Below are positions 8,121 through 17,144 of a DNA stretch of 45,596 nucleotides, piece after piece. This DNA comes from Clostridiales bacterium (lineage in GTDB: Bacteria; Bacillota; Clostridia; Lachnospirales; WQUN01). The notes beneath the pieces are model-generated. The model was not told the origin of the DNA. It did no database searches and saw only the letters and a list, made by a program, of their open reading frames with translations. Every line of letters begins with the position of its first letter. Positions within the stretch are counted from its first letter, which is position 1. The stretch covers positions 1 through 45,596 of the forward strand of contig JAISZB010000031.1 of assembly GCA_031269465.1 (NCBI GenBank), given 5' to 3'. A program made the position numbers and the translations under genes.

Positions 8121-9953
8121 CTATTGGGCTTTGGCTCGATTCGCTCTCATCCGTTTGGTGGAGTCAAGTATCTTCTTCCTCATCCGCAAATGGGTGGGCG
8201 TTATCTCGGCAAGCTCGTCATCCGCTATGAACTCAAGGGACTGCTCGAGGCTCATTTTGATGGCCGTGGTGAGCCTGAGAGCGTCATCCGCGCCGGAAGA
8301 GCGCATGTTGGTCAGCTGCTTGCGCTTGCAGACGTTTACTTCAATGTCGCCGCCTCTGGCGTTTCTTCCTACAATCATGCCGGCGTACACCTTCTCGCCG
8401 GGTCCTATGAACAGCTCGCCGCGTTCCTGGGCGTTGTAGAGGCCATAAGGGACGGCTTCACCAGACTCATATGCAATAAGAGAGCCTTGCTGCCTGGAGG
8501 AGATGTCCCCTCTGTAGGGTTCGAACCCCTTGAAGATGGAATTCATGATGCCGTTACCCTTGGTGTCCGTAAGAAAAACAGTTCTGTATCCTATGAGCCC
8601 TCTTGCTGGAATATCGAAAAGAAGCCTTGTGTATCCACCTTTAGAAGGAGACATCTGGGTAAGCTCAGCTTTTCTGGCGCCCAGCTTCTCTATGACTACC
8701 CCGCAGAATTCCTCAGGGACGTCTATTGTTACAATTTCTATAGGCTCAAGCAGAACCCCGTTTTCTGTGCGATAGAGGACTTCAGGCTTTGACGCTTGGA
8801 ACTCGTAGCCTTCCCTGCGCATGTTCTCAATTAAAATGGATAGATGGAGCTCTCCTCTTCCGGAGACCTTGAAAACCTCAGTAGTGTCGGTTTCCTCCAC
8901 CCTAAGGCTTACATCGGTGTTAAGCTCCCTGAAAAGCCGTTCTCTCAGATGCCTGCTTGTGACGTAAGTTCCCTCTGTTCCGGCAAATGGACTGTCATTG
9001 ACCAAAAAGTTCATCGCCAGCGTAGGTTCGGATATTTTAGAAAAAGGAAGAGCCGCAGGCGTGTTCGCTCCGCATATGGTGTCTCCGATGCGTATGCCTT
9101 CGATGCCTGATATGGCGATGATGGAGCCGACAGCTGCGCTTTGGACTTCTACGCGGCTCAAGCCGTCAAATTCGTAGAGCTTTCCTATCTTAGCCTTTAT
9201 GCGCTTGTCAGGTTCATGTATGTTAACAAGCACAGCTTCGTCGTTCACGCTGATCTTTCCGTTTTCCACTTTTCCTATGCCTATGCGTCCGACATAGTCG
9301 TTATAGTCTATAGTGGTGATGAGAACCTGGAAATCTTGCTCGAAATCTCCCCGAGGGGCGGGTATGGACTCGAGTATCGCATCAAACAAGGGTTGCATGT
9401 TGCTTCCCTGGCCGTCCAATTCAACAAATGCAATGCCTTTTTTGGCGGAAGTGTACACAAACGGCGCTTCGATTTGATCCTCCGAGGCTTCAAGCTCAAA
9501 GAACAGCTCGAGAACCTCATCAACGACATCCTTCGGCCTAGCCTCCGGCCTGTCTATCTTGTTTATGCATACAATAACGGGAAGATCCAGATCCAGCGCG
9601 TTTTTCAAAACGAATTTAGTCTGGGGCATGGGCCCCTCGAATGCGTCCACTACAAGAATCACGCCGTTGACCATTTTTAGGACCCGCTCGACTTCTCCGC
9701 CGAAATCGGCATGGCCGGGGGTGTCTACGATGTTTATCTTTATGTTTTTATAAAACACGGCTGTGTTCTTTGCAAGTATGGTAATCCCGCGCTCCCTCTC
9801 CAGATCATTGGAGTCCATCACGCGCTCTCGTACGATCTGGTTTTGGCGGAAAGCGCCGCTCTGCTTGAGGAGTTCGTCTACGAGGGTGGTTTTGCCGTGA
9901 TCTACGTGCGCTATAATCGCTACATTTCTTATATCTTCTCTTGCTTGAATCAA
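8121..9953 (-). CDS. typA: Translational GTPase TypA/BipA
   Basis: A 610-residue EF-G-like GTPase that binds 70S ribosomes and aids 50S assembly and stress or cold adaptation. Visible are the P-loop AHVDHGKTT, the switch region RERGITI, DTPGHADFGGEVERV, the NKID specificity motif, domain II, and the TypA-specific C-terminal domain with ARGLIGYRTVF and NMRSSGADDA. The start is TTG (MIQARED...), which gives the usual length; no better codon is in frame. Complete, with no frameshift. A promoter candidate lies about 57-85 bp upstream. Confidence 0.97.
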   Translation of the reverse strand: MIQAREDIRNVAIIAHVDHGKTTLVDELLKQSGAFRQNQIVRERVMDSNDLERERGITILAKNTAVFYKNIKINIVDTPGHADFGGEVERVLKMVNGVILVVDAFEGPMPQTKFVLKNALDLDLPVIVCINKIDRPEARPKDVVDEVLELFFELEASEDQIEAPFVYTSAKKGIAFVELDGQGSNMQPLFDAILESIPAPRGDFEQDFQVLITTIDYNDYVGRIGIGKVENGKISVNDEAVLVNIHEPDKRIKAKIGKLYEFDGLSRVEVQSAAVGSIIAISGIEGIRIGDTICGANTPAALPFSKISEPTLAMNFLVNDSPFAGTEGTYVTSRHLRERLFRELNTDVSLRVEETDTTEVFKVSGRGELHLSILIENMRREGYEFQASKPEVLYRTENGVLLEPIEIVTIDVPEEFCGVVIEKLGARKAELTQMSPSKGGYTRLLFDIPARGLIGYRTVFLTDTKGNGIMNSIFKGFEPYRGDISSRQQGSLIAYESGEAVPYGLYNAQERGELFIGPGEKVYAGMIVGRNARGGDIEVNVCKRKQLTNMRSSGADDALRLTTAIKMSLEQSLEFIADDELAEITPTHLRMRKKILDSTKRMRANRAKAQ

Positions 9954-10009
9954 ATAGGTTCCAGCTTTCTGTCAAGTGGCTTGAAATGCATAAGAATACA
10001 TTAATTCTA

Positions 10010-10038
10010 ATTATATATTTTTAAGTGCATTTCAGCAA
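10010..10038 (-). promoter_or_regulatory. Probable typA promoter
   Basis: A perfect TATAAT (complement of 10010-10015) with TTGCTG (10033-10038) 17 bp upstream. The -35 is weak (3 of 6). It would give a leader of about 50 nt. Confidence 0.45.
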
Positions 10039-10074
10039 TAAGGACGCTTTTAAAATATATTGCAAACTGCTTTC

Positions 10075-10255
10075 TATACTGATTTAATTGAAAACTGCCT
10101 TTTTTGGAGTTTGATTATACAGCTATACTGCTTTTCATATAAAATTACTTTTGTTGGAGCTTGATTATACAGCGAGTGCAAAATGCCGGTACCTGCATTT
10201 CGCACCAATCAATGGATAATCAGCAAAAAAGGAACATTTGATGAAAATTGGCATA
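10075..10255 (+). repeat. Nested PAL: full copy 4 abutting a half copy
   Basis: A left half copy (10075-10122, TATACTGATTT... to GATTATACAG) stops exactly where a complete 132-bp copy (10124-10255) begins. The complete copy has a self-complementary core around GGTACC. This looks like insertion of one PAL into another with loss of the outer right arm. Together with the terminator it fills most of the 540-bp gap between typA and the cold-shock gene. Confidence 0.8.
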
Positions 10256-10307
10256 ACTAAACCTGTTCAAGCTGACTTGAATCTCAAGAGGTAAAATAAA
10301 AAGTGCA

Positions 10308-10350
10308 ATAAAAAACTGCCGCAAACTGGGAAAACTCAGCTTACGGCAGC
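10308..10350 (-). terminator. Rho-independent terminator after cold-shock gene
   Basis: On the minus strand the stem CTGCCG...CGGCAG with an inner AA-CTG extension is followed by TTTTTTATTG. It lies 140 bp past the cold-shock stop. A shorter T run on the plus side may let it work both ways. Confidence 0.75.
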
Positions 10351-10493
10351 TTTTCTAGCTTAGAAATTCGTTTTTTAACGCATAAATCAACGTGCACGTA
10401 CATGATGCATCTATATGAAGGAAAAGGCTATAAGCGCTATTAGGCTGACTCCTTGGCGCCTCATCCTAAAATGCATTGGTTGCTACGCGGAGA

Positions 10494-10694
10494 TTATAAG
10501 CGGACGACGTTTGCAGCTTGGGGACCCTTAGCGCCTTGAACTACATCAAACTGAACTTCTTGCCCTTCTTCCAACGTTTTGAAACCGTCAGAGTTGATTG
10601 CTGAGAAATGAACGAATACGTCATCCTCACCTTGGATAGAGATAAAGCCGTAACCTTTCTCCGCGTTGAACCATTTCACTGTTCCTGTCTTCAT
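10494..10694 (-). CDS. cspA: Cold-shock protein (CspA family)
   Basis: A 66-residue single cold-shock domain (OB fold) that binds single-stranded RNA and DNA and melts structure. RNP1 reads KGYGFIS and RNP2 VFVHF. The start [14 protein letters not shown] and end GPQAANVV are typical. AGGAGG precedes the start. A leader of about 57 nt runs from a strong promoter; the AT-rich leader may be temperature-responsive, as is common in this family. It is monocistronic, ended by the terminator at 10308-10350. Confidence 0.97.
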   Translation of the reverse strand: MKTGTVKWFNAEKGYGFISIQGEDDVFVHFSAINSDGFKTLEEGQEVQFDVVQGAKGPQAANVVRL

Positions 10695-10758
10695 TTACAA
10701 AAGCCTCCTACATGATTGGAAAAATTGACGCTAATACGTCCCATTAATTACAGCTCAC

Positions 10759-10787
10759 AGAATAACACAATATTTTGTGATTGTCAA
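10759..10787 (-). promoter_or_regulatory. Cold-shock gene promoter
   Basis: Consensus TTGACA (10782-10787), a 17-bp spacer and TATTCT (10759-10764). The spacer contains the short palindrome CACAAAATATTGTG. Confidence 0.7.
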
Positions 10788-11007
10788 CAAGCAAGGACAA
10801 AAAAATAGTTCTGAGAATTTAGTTGAATAGCCCTTAAAAACGCCCTGAAAATCCTTATTTCAAGCCATTTTTGGCATTATGCCAGCTTGCTTTTGCAAGA
10901 AAAAATAAAGTGAAAAGAGAAAAAAGAAAATTATTTCCAGTTGAAATCCCATTGGCCGAACAAAATAATTTTTCGGGGTACTTTCACTCTCTATGTTCTC
11001 GTTGCAT

Positions 11008-12558
11008 TCAGCCTAAATGGTAAGGCCTGGCCAATTCACGCATGTTCTCCTTATAGTTTTTCTTATCTGTGTACATAAGGAAATCTGCGTCTTTTAAAAT
11101 CTGCTCTATAGTTTTATCCATGCTCAAGCGAACCGAGTGGCCCAAAGAGATGTCTATCCTTCCAAATGGCTCCTCCCTGTACTTCGATGAGTATTCACGG
11201 ATCCTTTTGATGTATCCCGCCGCTTGCATCTCGTCGAAGTTGGGGATGATGACGACGAACTCATCCCCTCCAACCCGGCATACGCTTCCCCTCTCCGGGA
11301 CGAATTTCTTAAGTATCTCCCCTGCGAGCACAATCAATCGATCTCCGTATGCATGCCCATAATTATCATTGACAGATTTGAGCTTGTTTAGATCCCCTGA
11401 AATAAAAGCTAAAGGCAAATATTTTGGGCTATCGTAATTCTTGCATTCTTCTTCGAAAAACCTGCGATTGTAGAGGCCTGTCAGCTGATCGAAGTTTACT
11501 AAGTAGTAAAGCTCTGATATCAGCACGCGTTGCGCCGTCACATCCCTCATCTCAACAAAGGTGCCAAGTTTCTTCCCGCCTTTGTCTTTTACAGGTTCAT
11601 TGATAATCTCATAGTATTTTCTGGAAGAGCTTTTTGAGCTGTCGTTCACCGTTATTATATGCGTATTATCCTCATTGGAGATATAGCCGTTTTTCAGCTT
11701 CAGCCACTGCTTTATAAGCTGCCTGTAATTCATGCCCTCGCAGTTTTTTCTTGTGAATGAGAAGATTTTCTTGCCCATAGTGTTTACGAAAAGCACTTTC
11801 CCGTCATTTTCCACGACAAGGACGATGCTGGATATCTTTTCGATTACGCCGCTGTTTGCAAGGAAAGCTAGATCTGCGCCTTTAAAGTGCAGATACGCGA
11901 AGTATATGACTGAGCACATGATGGCAAGCCCCAAAATGCCTTCGTTTCCGTCTGTGCCGTTTTCGAAGGAGCGGAAGTCCAGTATGGAGAAAACCAGTAT
12001 TCCCAGCATGAAAAGCGAAGACTGCCATTTGTATATGACTGAACTCTGCTTGTAGTGATTTGCGAAAAGCACAAGGGATCCTAAAAGGCAGATGCAGGCG
12101 TATCCAGCGTTTATGAAAAACCACGGGCCCTTTTCCGCTTCAAGTGATTTTAAAGGGAAGATGCGCACCACCTCGATGGAGGGGAACATTAGGCAATATT
12201 TCCTCTGAGTTATGCAAGCTGCCAATGTGAGGGCGGGCACTGCCAAAACTATCGCAAGCATCTTAGGCTTAATCCGAAAGGATGAGTTTGTGTATTTGAG
12301 CGAAAACAGGAAAAGGAACGCCAGGGAGAATGACTTTGCCGGAATCAGGGTGAACAGGGAGTCAAGCGCTTTCTCCGGAACTGGTTCAAAGGTATAGAGC
12401 ACGTGAAACATCACCCAGGCGAAGGATCCGCTTAAGAATATCAGAAGAGGCAGAACTCCGGGCATGGAATTGAATTTCTTCAGCATCCCGATGACGGCTG
12501 CGGTGAATGTCAGCGCCGCAGCCAAAACTATAATGATGAAGATTGTATCGCTGGTCAT
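11008..12558 (-). CDS. Membrane-bound diguanylate cyclase (7TM-PAS-GGDEF)
   Basis: About 516 residues. The first 225 or so form roughly seven hydrophobic helices like the N-terminal 7TM sensor of histidine kinases. A PAS-like domain follows (about 235-345, with VLVVENDGKVLFVNTMGKKIF). The GGDEF domain (about 350-505) has DQLTGLYNRRFFEEE, NDNYGHAYGD and an intact RVGGDEFVVI active site, so it should make cyclic di-GMP from two GTP. No RxxD inhibitory site is seen at its usual place before GGDEF (PERGSVCRV). ATG at 12558 is chosen because AGGTG lies six bases ahead; a GTG three codons earlier is less likely. It may feed signals to the flagellar genes in this window; that is inference. Confidence 0.88.
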   Translation of the reverse strand: MTSDTIFIIIVLAAALTFTAAVIGMLKKFNSMPGVLPLLIFLSGSFAWVMFHVLYTFEPVPEKALDSLFTLIPAKSFSLAFLFLFSLKYTNSSFRIKPKMLAIVLAVPALTLAACITQRKYCLMFPSIEVVRIFPLKSLEAEKGPWFFINAGYACICLLGSLVLFANHYKQSSVIYKWQSSLFMLGILVFSILDFRSFENGTDGNEGILGLAIMCSVIYFAYLHFKGADLAFLANSGVIEKISSIVLVVENDGKVLFVNTMGKKIFSFTRKNCEGMNYRQLIKQWLKLKNGYISNEDNTHIITVNDSSKSSSRKYYEIINEPVKDKGGKKLGTFVEMRDVTAQRVLISELYYLVNFDQLTGLYNRRFFEEECKNYDSPKYLPLAFISGDLNKLKSVNDNYGHAYGDRLIVLAGEILKKFVPERGSVCRVGGDEFVVIIPNFDEMQAAGYIKRIREYSSKYREEPFGRIDISLGHSVRLSMDKTIEQILKDADFLMYTDKKNYKENMRELARPYHLG

Positions 12559-12727
12559 ATTTATCACCTGCCCTCGGAATGTCGCGGCGCTTTCTAAATC
12601 TGCTGGCGCGCAGTCAAATCAAGCGATTTTAGAGCTAATGCCGCTTATGCGCAGCCAAATGCCCCAAGGCCGGATTATCCTCTTTCAAAATCTCAATTGT
12701 CCAATTCGCGTCAGTTTATAATAATCA

Positions 12728-12745
12728 GCGCCCCTTTTAGGGCGC
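12728..12745 (-). terminator. Hairpin at the ispD stop codon
   Basis: GCGCCC and GGGCGC pair around a short loop that includes the ispD stop, followed on the minus strand by TGATTATTATAAA. The U tract is poor, so termination is uncertain. Confidence 0.35.
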
Positions 12746-13456
12746 CGTCGTATCGAGCCGGCCTTCTCGGCGCAAAAGAGCCAAGCAGCAGGCAAGATCC
12801 TCCTCGGTTGTAATTTTTATATTCCTGTAGCTTCCTCTTGCGATGAAAGTGGGATGCCCCATGCGTTCAACGAGCGCGGTGTCATCGGTTGTTTCGAAAC
12901 CTTCTTGCGCCGCGAGATTGTGTGCAAGGCGCAGCAGCTTTAACTCGAACCCCTGAGGGGTTTGAATTTGGCAGAGCCTGGAACGATCCAGAGTGCGGGC
13001 GGCCATTGAATTGAGATCCAGCTCTTTGATAGTCTCTTTCACCATGACGCCTAGAGTGCAGCTGCCATGCTCCTTGGCGCCGTCTATAACGCTTTTAACC
13101 TCTTCTTGGCTCACTAAAGGCCTTACACTGTCATGGACAAGAATAATCGAGGAATCTTTGACGGCGGCAAGACCCAATCGCACGGACTCCTGGCGGGTAT
13201 TTCCGCCCGGCGCCAAGCGGATTGCTTTTCCCGGGAAATGCTCATCCATCATGTCTCTGGCTTCATCCATAAAGGAAAAAGGAACGGCGACCACTATCTC
13301 CATGACATAGGGGCAAATCGTGAAAATTTCCACTGAACGCGCCAGTATGGGCTTTCCTCCCAAGTCCATGAACTGCTTCGGAATGCCTGCGTTCATTCTA
13401 GTTCCCATGCCGCCTGCAGTGATTAAAGCTGCAATTTTAGTATTGTCAGCTAGCAT
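12737..13456 (-). CDS. ispD: 2-C-methyl-D-erythritol 4-phosphate cytidylyltransferase
   Basis: A 239-residue cytidylyltransferase of the non-mevalonate isoprenoid pathway, joining CTP and methylerythritol phosphate. Motifs are LITAGGMGTRM and PKQF (nucleotide loop), GGNTRQESV, HDSVRP, QTPQGF, DDTALVE and a final NIKITTEEDL. The usual HDAVRP has Ser for Ala, which is tolerated. The related ribitol-phosphate enzyme TarI shares these motifs, but no teichoic acid gene is nearby. GGAGTGG lies ahead of the ATG. It follows no other isp gene here. Confidence 0.85.
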   Translation of the reverse strand: MLADNTKIAALITAGGMGTRMNAGIPKQFMDLGGKPILARSVEIFTICPYVMEIVVAVPFSFMDEARDMMDEHFPGKAIRLAPGGNTRQESVRLGLAAVKDSSIILVHDSVRPLVSQEEVKSVIDGAKEHGSCTLGVMVKETIKELDLNSMAARTLDRSRLCQIQTPQGFELKLLRLAHNLAAQEGFETTDDTALVERMGHPTFIARGSYRNIKITTEEDLACCLALLRREGRLDTTAP

Positions 13457-13582
13457 TTTTTGTATCCACTCCTATATCAATTGAAATCAAAATATATGCC
13501 GATTTGCAGTCAAACACCCCTGATTCGGAGGTTTGGCATCCACAATCACGCCCTATGGCCAACCTATAAGCAGGCTGTTTCA

Positions 13583-13715
13583 TATGACGATTTTCATCAA
13601 ATGTTCCTTTTTTAACTTGAGCGTCCATAGAGTGGCGCGACTGATATCGGTATTATTTTGCGCTCACTGTATAATCAAGCTCCAAAAAAGGGGATTTTCT
13701 ATGAGAATCAGTATA
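13583..13715 (-). repeat. PAL repeat, copy 5 (forward core)
   Basis: 133 bp in minus orientation, TATGACGATTTTCATC to GAGAATCAGTATA. The right-arm GGAGCTTGA box is altered to TAACTTGAGC and three extra bases lie in the core. The remaining part of the 550-bp gap between ispD and the ABC-F gene (13457-14006) shows no gene; AT-rich sequence with TATACTCTATAT near 13893 could hold a promoter. Confidence 0.85.
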
Positions 13716-14006
13716 TGCAAATCATAATATGTATGCGATGCGGGCTTGAGGACGATCCGCAAGGCGAAATTGCTCAAAATCGTAGACATGAAAGCGTCGA
13801 TTGATATATACTTCTTGAGGGAACAATTATATCATGCGCTTTTGCCTTAAAAATTGAGGCGGCGGAGCGCGCCGCTTGCGCGTACAGCTATAGTATACTC
13901 TATATCCTGAGACTAATGCAAAATATGACTTATTTCTAAGGCCGATTCATATGCCAATGCCAGGCTCCTCACTTCGCATCGGCATGCCGGCGAGGGAGCG
14001 ACCGCT

Positions 14007-15896
14007 ATGCTGCTAAACTGCAAGAATCTTCAGAAAAGCTTCGGCATAGAGGCTGTTCTGACAGACGTTACATTTATACTGGAAGAAAGGGAGAAAGTTG
14101 CCGTAGTTGGCGTCAACGGCGCGGGCAAGACGACGCTCTTTAGGATCATAAACGATGAGATGCCATATGACGGAGGAACTCTGGCAAAAAGCAAGCAGCT
14201 GAGGATAGGATACCTTCCCCAGACTGCGGAGCTGGATTCCTCAAACGGAATATTTCAAGAGCTTGTCATGGTCTTTGAAGGCTTGATGGCTATGGAGAGC
14301 GCAATGAGAAGATTGGAGGTGGAAATGTCCAGTCTCGGCGGGCGTGAGCTGGAGCTCGCATTGGATGAATACGCCAGGCTTACGCACGAATTCGAGCTTC
14401 TAAGGGGATACGAGTACCGCAGCAGGGTCAAGGGGGTAATAAAGGGCTTGGGGTTTGCGGAGGATGACTGCAGCCAGCCGATAGAGCAACTGTCTGGGGG
14501 CCAGAAAACGAGGGTGGCCTTAGGGAAGCTCCTTTTGCAGGAGCCGGATCTCCTGCTTTTGGACGAACCTACAAATCACTTGGACATTGATGCGGTCTCT
14601 TGGCTTGAGGAGTATCTTAAAGGATATTCTGGAGCGGTGCTGATAAGCTCTCATGACAGATACTTCCTGGACAATCTTGTCAGCAAAGTGATCGAGATAG
14701 AAAATAAGAAGGCGAAGGTCTTTAATGGAAACTACTCTTTTTACGCCAAACACAAGATACTGGATCGCGAAGTGGAGCTGAAGCGCTACCTGGATCAGCA
14801 GAAAGAGATAAAAAGGCAGGAGGAAGTTATATCCAGGCTTAAGTCATTCAACAGGGAAAAGAGCATAAAGCAGGCCGAGAGCAAAGAGAAGAGGCTTGAA
14901 AAGCTTGTCAAGCTTGACAGGCCGGAGTCTCTGCCCGATAAGATGCGCATCATTCTAACTCCCAAGATTGAAAGCGGCAATGATGTTTTAGACGTATCCG
15001 GCTTGAAAAAGAGCTTTGACGGACAGCCGCTGTTTTCAAACATATCCTTCTCCATAAAAAAAGGCGATAAAGTGGCCTTGATAGGGCCAAACGGAATAGG
15101 GAAGACGACGCTTCTAAGAATAATCATGAATGAGATCCCATCCGATGGAGGGTATATAAACCGAGGGGTAAACGTAAAGCCGGGTTACTATGACCAGGAG
15201 CATGAGAGCCTGAGCGGAGGAAGAAGCATTTTGGATGAGATGGGAATCGCATTCCCGCATCTTGGCGCGGGCGCAATCAGAAATATCTTGGCTGCGTTTG
15301 TTTTTACAGGAGACGACGTCTTTAAATCCATATCAGCACTAAGCGGCGGAGAAAAGGGCCGCGTGGCACTGGCCAAGCTTATGCTGGGCGGCGCGAATTT
15401 CCTTGTTCTGGATGAACCCACAAACCATTTGGATATGGCGTCGAAGGAGATCTTGGAGGAGGCCCTTAGGGATTATCCAGGAACAATCCTATATATTTCT
15501 CATGACCGATACTTTATAAACAATACCGCTACAAAGATACTGGAGATGGGAAAGGACGGATTGGAACAATATTTGGGAGACTATGATTTTTACCTTGAGA
15601 AGAAGCGGCAGATAAAAACGGATTTGGAAGAAGGCGCTCCCCCTGGCAAGCAGGAATGGAAGAAGAAGAAAGAGTCGGCAGGGTCAGATCGCAAGCGTCA
15701 GAATAGGATTGACAAGCTTGAGCGAAGCATCCAAGATTTTGAAGAAGCCATTGCTGAAATCGATCGGCTTCTGATGACGGATGAAGTGGCGCGGGATCAT
15801 GAGCTTTTAAGCAGGATGTTTGATGAGAAGACTGAAAAGGAGGCTTGTCTCATGGATCTCTACGCTCAGTGGGACGAGCTGTCTAAAGGCGAATGA
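14007..15896 (+). CDS. ABC-F ATPase, YdiF/Uup type
   Basis: 629 residues with two nucleotide-binding domains and no membrane segments. Domain 1 has GVNGAGKTT (about 36), LSGGQKTR (about 158) and LLLLDEPTNHLD. Domain 2 has GPNGIGKTT (about 355), LSGGEKGR and LVLDEPTNHLD. Between them is the charged helical linker (about 240-310) that reaches ribosomal tRNA in ABC-F factors, and the C-terminus (about 550-629) is a charged coiled coil. ABC-F proteins rescue or regulate ribosomes; some give antibiotic resistance, but this layout fits housekeeping YdiF/Uup relatives. GAGGGAG lies 8 bases before the start. Probably cotranscribed with the TSCPD gene 63 bp downstream. Confidence 0.9.
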   Translation: MLLNCKNLQKSFGIEAVLTDVTFILEEREKVAVVGVNGAGKTTLFRIINDEMPYDGGTLAKSKQLRIGYLPQTAELDSSNGIFQELVMVFEGLMAMESAMRRLEVEMSSLGGRELELALDEYARLTHEFELLRGYEYRSRVKGVIKGLGFAEDDCSQPIEQLSGGQKTRVALGKLLLQEPDLLLLDEPTNHLDIDAVSWLEEYLKGYSGAVLISSHDRYFLDNLVSKVIEIENKKAKVFNGNYSFYAKHKILDREVELKRYLDQQKEIKRQEEVISRLKSFNREKSIKQAESKEKRLEKLVKLDRPESLPDKMRIILTPKIESGNDVLDVSGLKKSFDGQPLFSNISFSIKKGDKVALIGPNGIGKTTLLRIIMNEIPSDGGYINRGVNVKPGYYDQEHESLSGGRSILDEMGIAFPHLGAGAIRNILAAFVFTGDDVFKSISALSGGEKGRVALAKLMLGGANFLVLDEPTNHLDMASKEILEEALRDYPGTILYISHDRYFINNTATKILEMGKDGLEQYLGDYDFYLEKKRQIKTDLEEGAPPGKQEWKKKKESAGSDRKRQNRIDKLERSIQDFEEAIAEIDRLLMTDEVARDHELLSRMFDEKTEKEACLMDLYAQWDELSKGE

Positions 15897-15959
15897 AGCG
15901 GATGAAGGGAGGAAGGCTCTTTCGGCGTTTTGACGAACGCAAAGAGCGGCATTGTGAAA

Positions 15960-16214
15960 ATGTCTTATAAGACAAACGGAACTTGTGCGACTCGCATAAG
16001 CCTTGAGATCGACAATGACATACTGAAAAGCGTGCATTTCGACAACGGGTGCAACGGAAACTTAAGTGGAATCAGCAGGCTAGTCGAGGGAATGAGCGTT
16101 TCGGATGTAATAGCTAAGCTCAAGGGAATTCCCTGCGGCAGGAACAAGACATCCTGCCCTGATCAGCTGGCGAGGGCGCTAGAGCAGCATTTAAGGGAAA
16201 AGGTAAAGCCCTGA
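15960..16214 (+). CDS. TSCPD domain protein (TIGR03905 type)
   Basis: 84 residues, beginning MSYKTNGTC and containing FDNGCNGNLSGISRLVEGM, IPCGRNKTSCPDQLA; the TSCPD motif and four well-placed Cys are present. This small family is common in anaerobic Firmicutes and resembles the C-terminal zinc-type domain of class II ribonucleotide reductase. Its function is not known to me. The ATG at 15960 matches the family N-terminus; a TTG at 15930 would add ten residues without family support. Confidence 0.85.
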   Translation: MSYKTNGTCATRISLEIDNDILKSVHFDNGCNGNLSGISRLVEGMSVSDVIAKLKGIPCGRNKTSCPDQLARALEQHLREKVKP

Positions 16215-16268
16215 TGCGCTTTCTGCCATGCGGGGGCTTGGCCTCGGCCATTTGCGGCTGTGCTTAGC

Positions 16269-16400
16269 TATACTGCTTTTCATATAAAACTGCCTTTTTT
16301 GGAGCTTGATTATACAGCGAGTGCAAAATGCCGATATCAATCGCACCACTCAATGGACAGTCAAGCTCCAAAAAAGGAACATTTGATGAAAAACGATATA
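16269..16400 (+). repeat. PAL repeat, copy 6 (forward core), near-consensus
   Basis: 132 bp, TATACTGCTTTTCATATAAA to GAAAAACGATATA. Both arms carry the GGAGCTTGA box and the core holds GCCGATATC. It serves as the reference copy. It lies 55 bp after the TSCPD stop. Confidence 0.95.
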
Positions 16401-16426
16401 AATATACGGATTTGCATGTGAACTCG

Positions 16427-16490
16427 ATGACGCACAGCGTCACCTTCAGATGACGCACAGCGTCACCTTCAGATGACGCTGCGCGTCGCC
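16427..16490. repeat. Tandem 23-bp palindromic unit
   Basis: Two identical 23-bp units (ATGACGCACAGCGTCACC followed by TTCAG) and a third partial, altered unit. Each unit contains the hairpin GACGC-ACA-GCGTC. Confidence 0.8.
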
Positions 16491-16824
16491 TATGAAAGCA
16501 GGCGAATATAGAGTTCGAATATTGAAGTTTAATATCTTAACCCCTCCTAATGTGCATTTTTCGATCTTGCAGAAATATTTTCAATAGTCTATGCTTTTAA
16601 AGTATATTGAACTGAATAGCAACTAAAATTCAGACTTTGCTGCTTGGATTGTTATACACATTTCACAACTAATTCAAAGTCTAATTTTAAAAGTCACGTT
16701 AACATTGTTAGATATTTTGTGATTTTTCAAAATGCGCATTAGGATTTAACCCGTTGAACATCGGTGTTTAATGGATGGCTTTATCAAGCCGTCCGGGTAC
16801 TTTCGCGATTAAAGCTCAGATTTT
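16491..16824. other. AT-rich intergenic segment with one stable hairpin
   Basis: No gene seen. A 9-bp hairpin (GGATGGCTT 16773-16781 with AAGCCGTCC 16786-16794, one G-T pair) is nested in CCCG (16750) / CGGG (16794). No U tract follows and no riboswitch consensus was recognised. Confidence 0.4.
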
Positions 16825-16936
16825 AGCTTGACTGTACAGAGAGCGGGATTGATATCGGCATTTCGATCTTTGAAAGTGGACATGCCGATTTTCATCAAAT
16901 GCTCCTTAAAGGCAGTTTTCTATGAAAATCAGTATA
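16825..16936. repeat. Scrambled PAL remnant
   Basis: Contains GCTTGACTGTACAG, GGGATTGATATCGGCATTTCG, GATTTTCATCAAATG and GAAAATCAGTATA in an order that does not match a simple copy, suggesting deletion plus rearrangement. Confidence 0.55.
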
Positions 16937-16970
16937 GCTGCTTTTAATTGCAAATCGGCATATCGCTTCA

Positions 16971-17098
16971 TATACTGATTTTCATAGAAAACTGCCTTTT
17001 TTGGATCTTGATTATACAGCGAGTGCAAATGCCGATATCAGTCGCGCCACTCAATGGACAGTCAACGAAAAAAGGAACGTTTGATGAAAATCAGTATA
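16971..17098 (+). repeat. PAL repeat, copy 7 (forward core)
   Basis: 128 bp, TATACTGATTTTCATAG to GAAAATCAGTATA; the right arm has AACGAAAAAAGG in place of the GGAGCTTG box. It lies 46 bp past the fliS stop. Confidence 0.93.
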
Positions 17099-17144
17099 CA
17101 GCATAATGCGCGTCGCTATAGAGATAAGGGCTTAGGAGACGCCT

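Noticed and set aside
16740..16810. Possible riboswitch near the motility genes
   Set aside because: One good hairpin, but no conserved motif of cyclic di-GMP or other classes and no gene downstream on either strand at a sensible distance.
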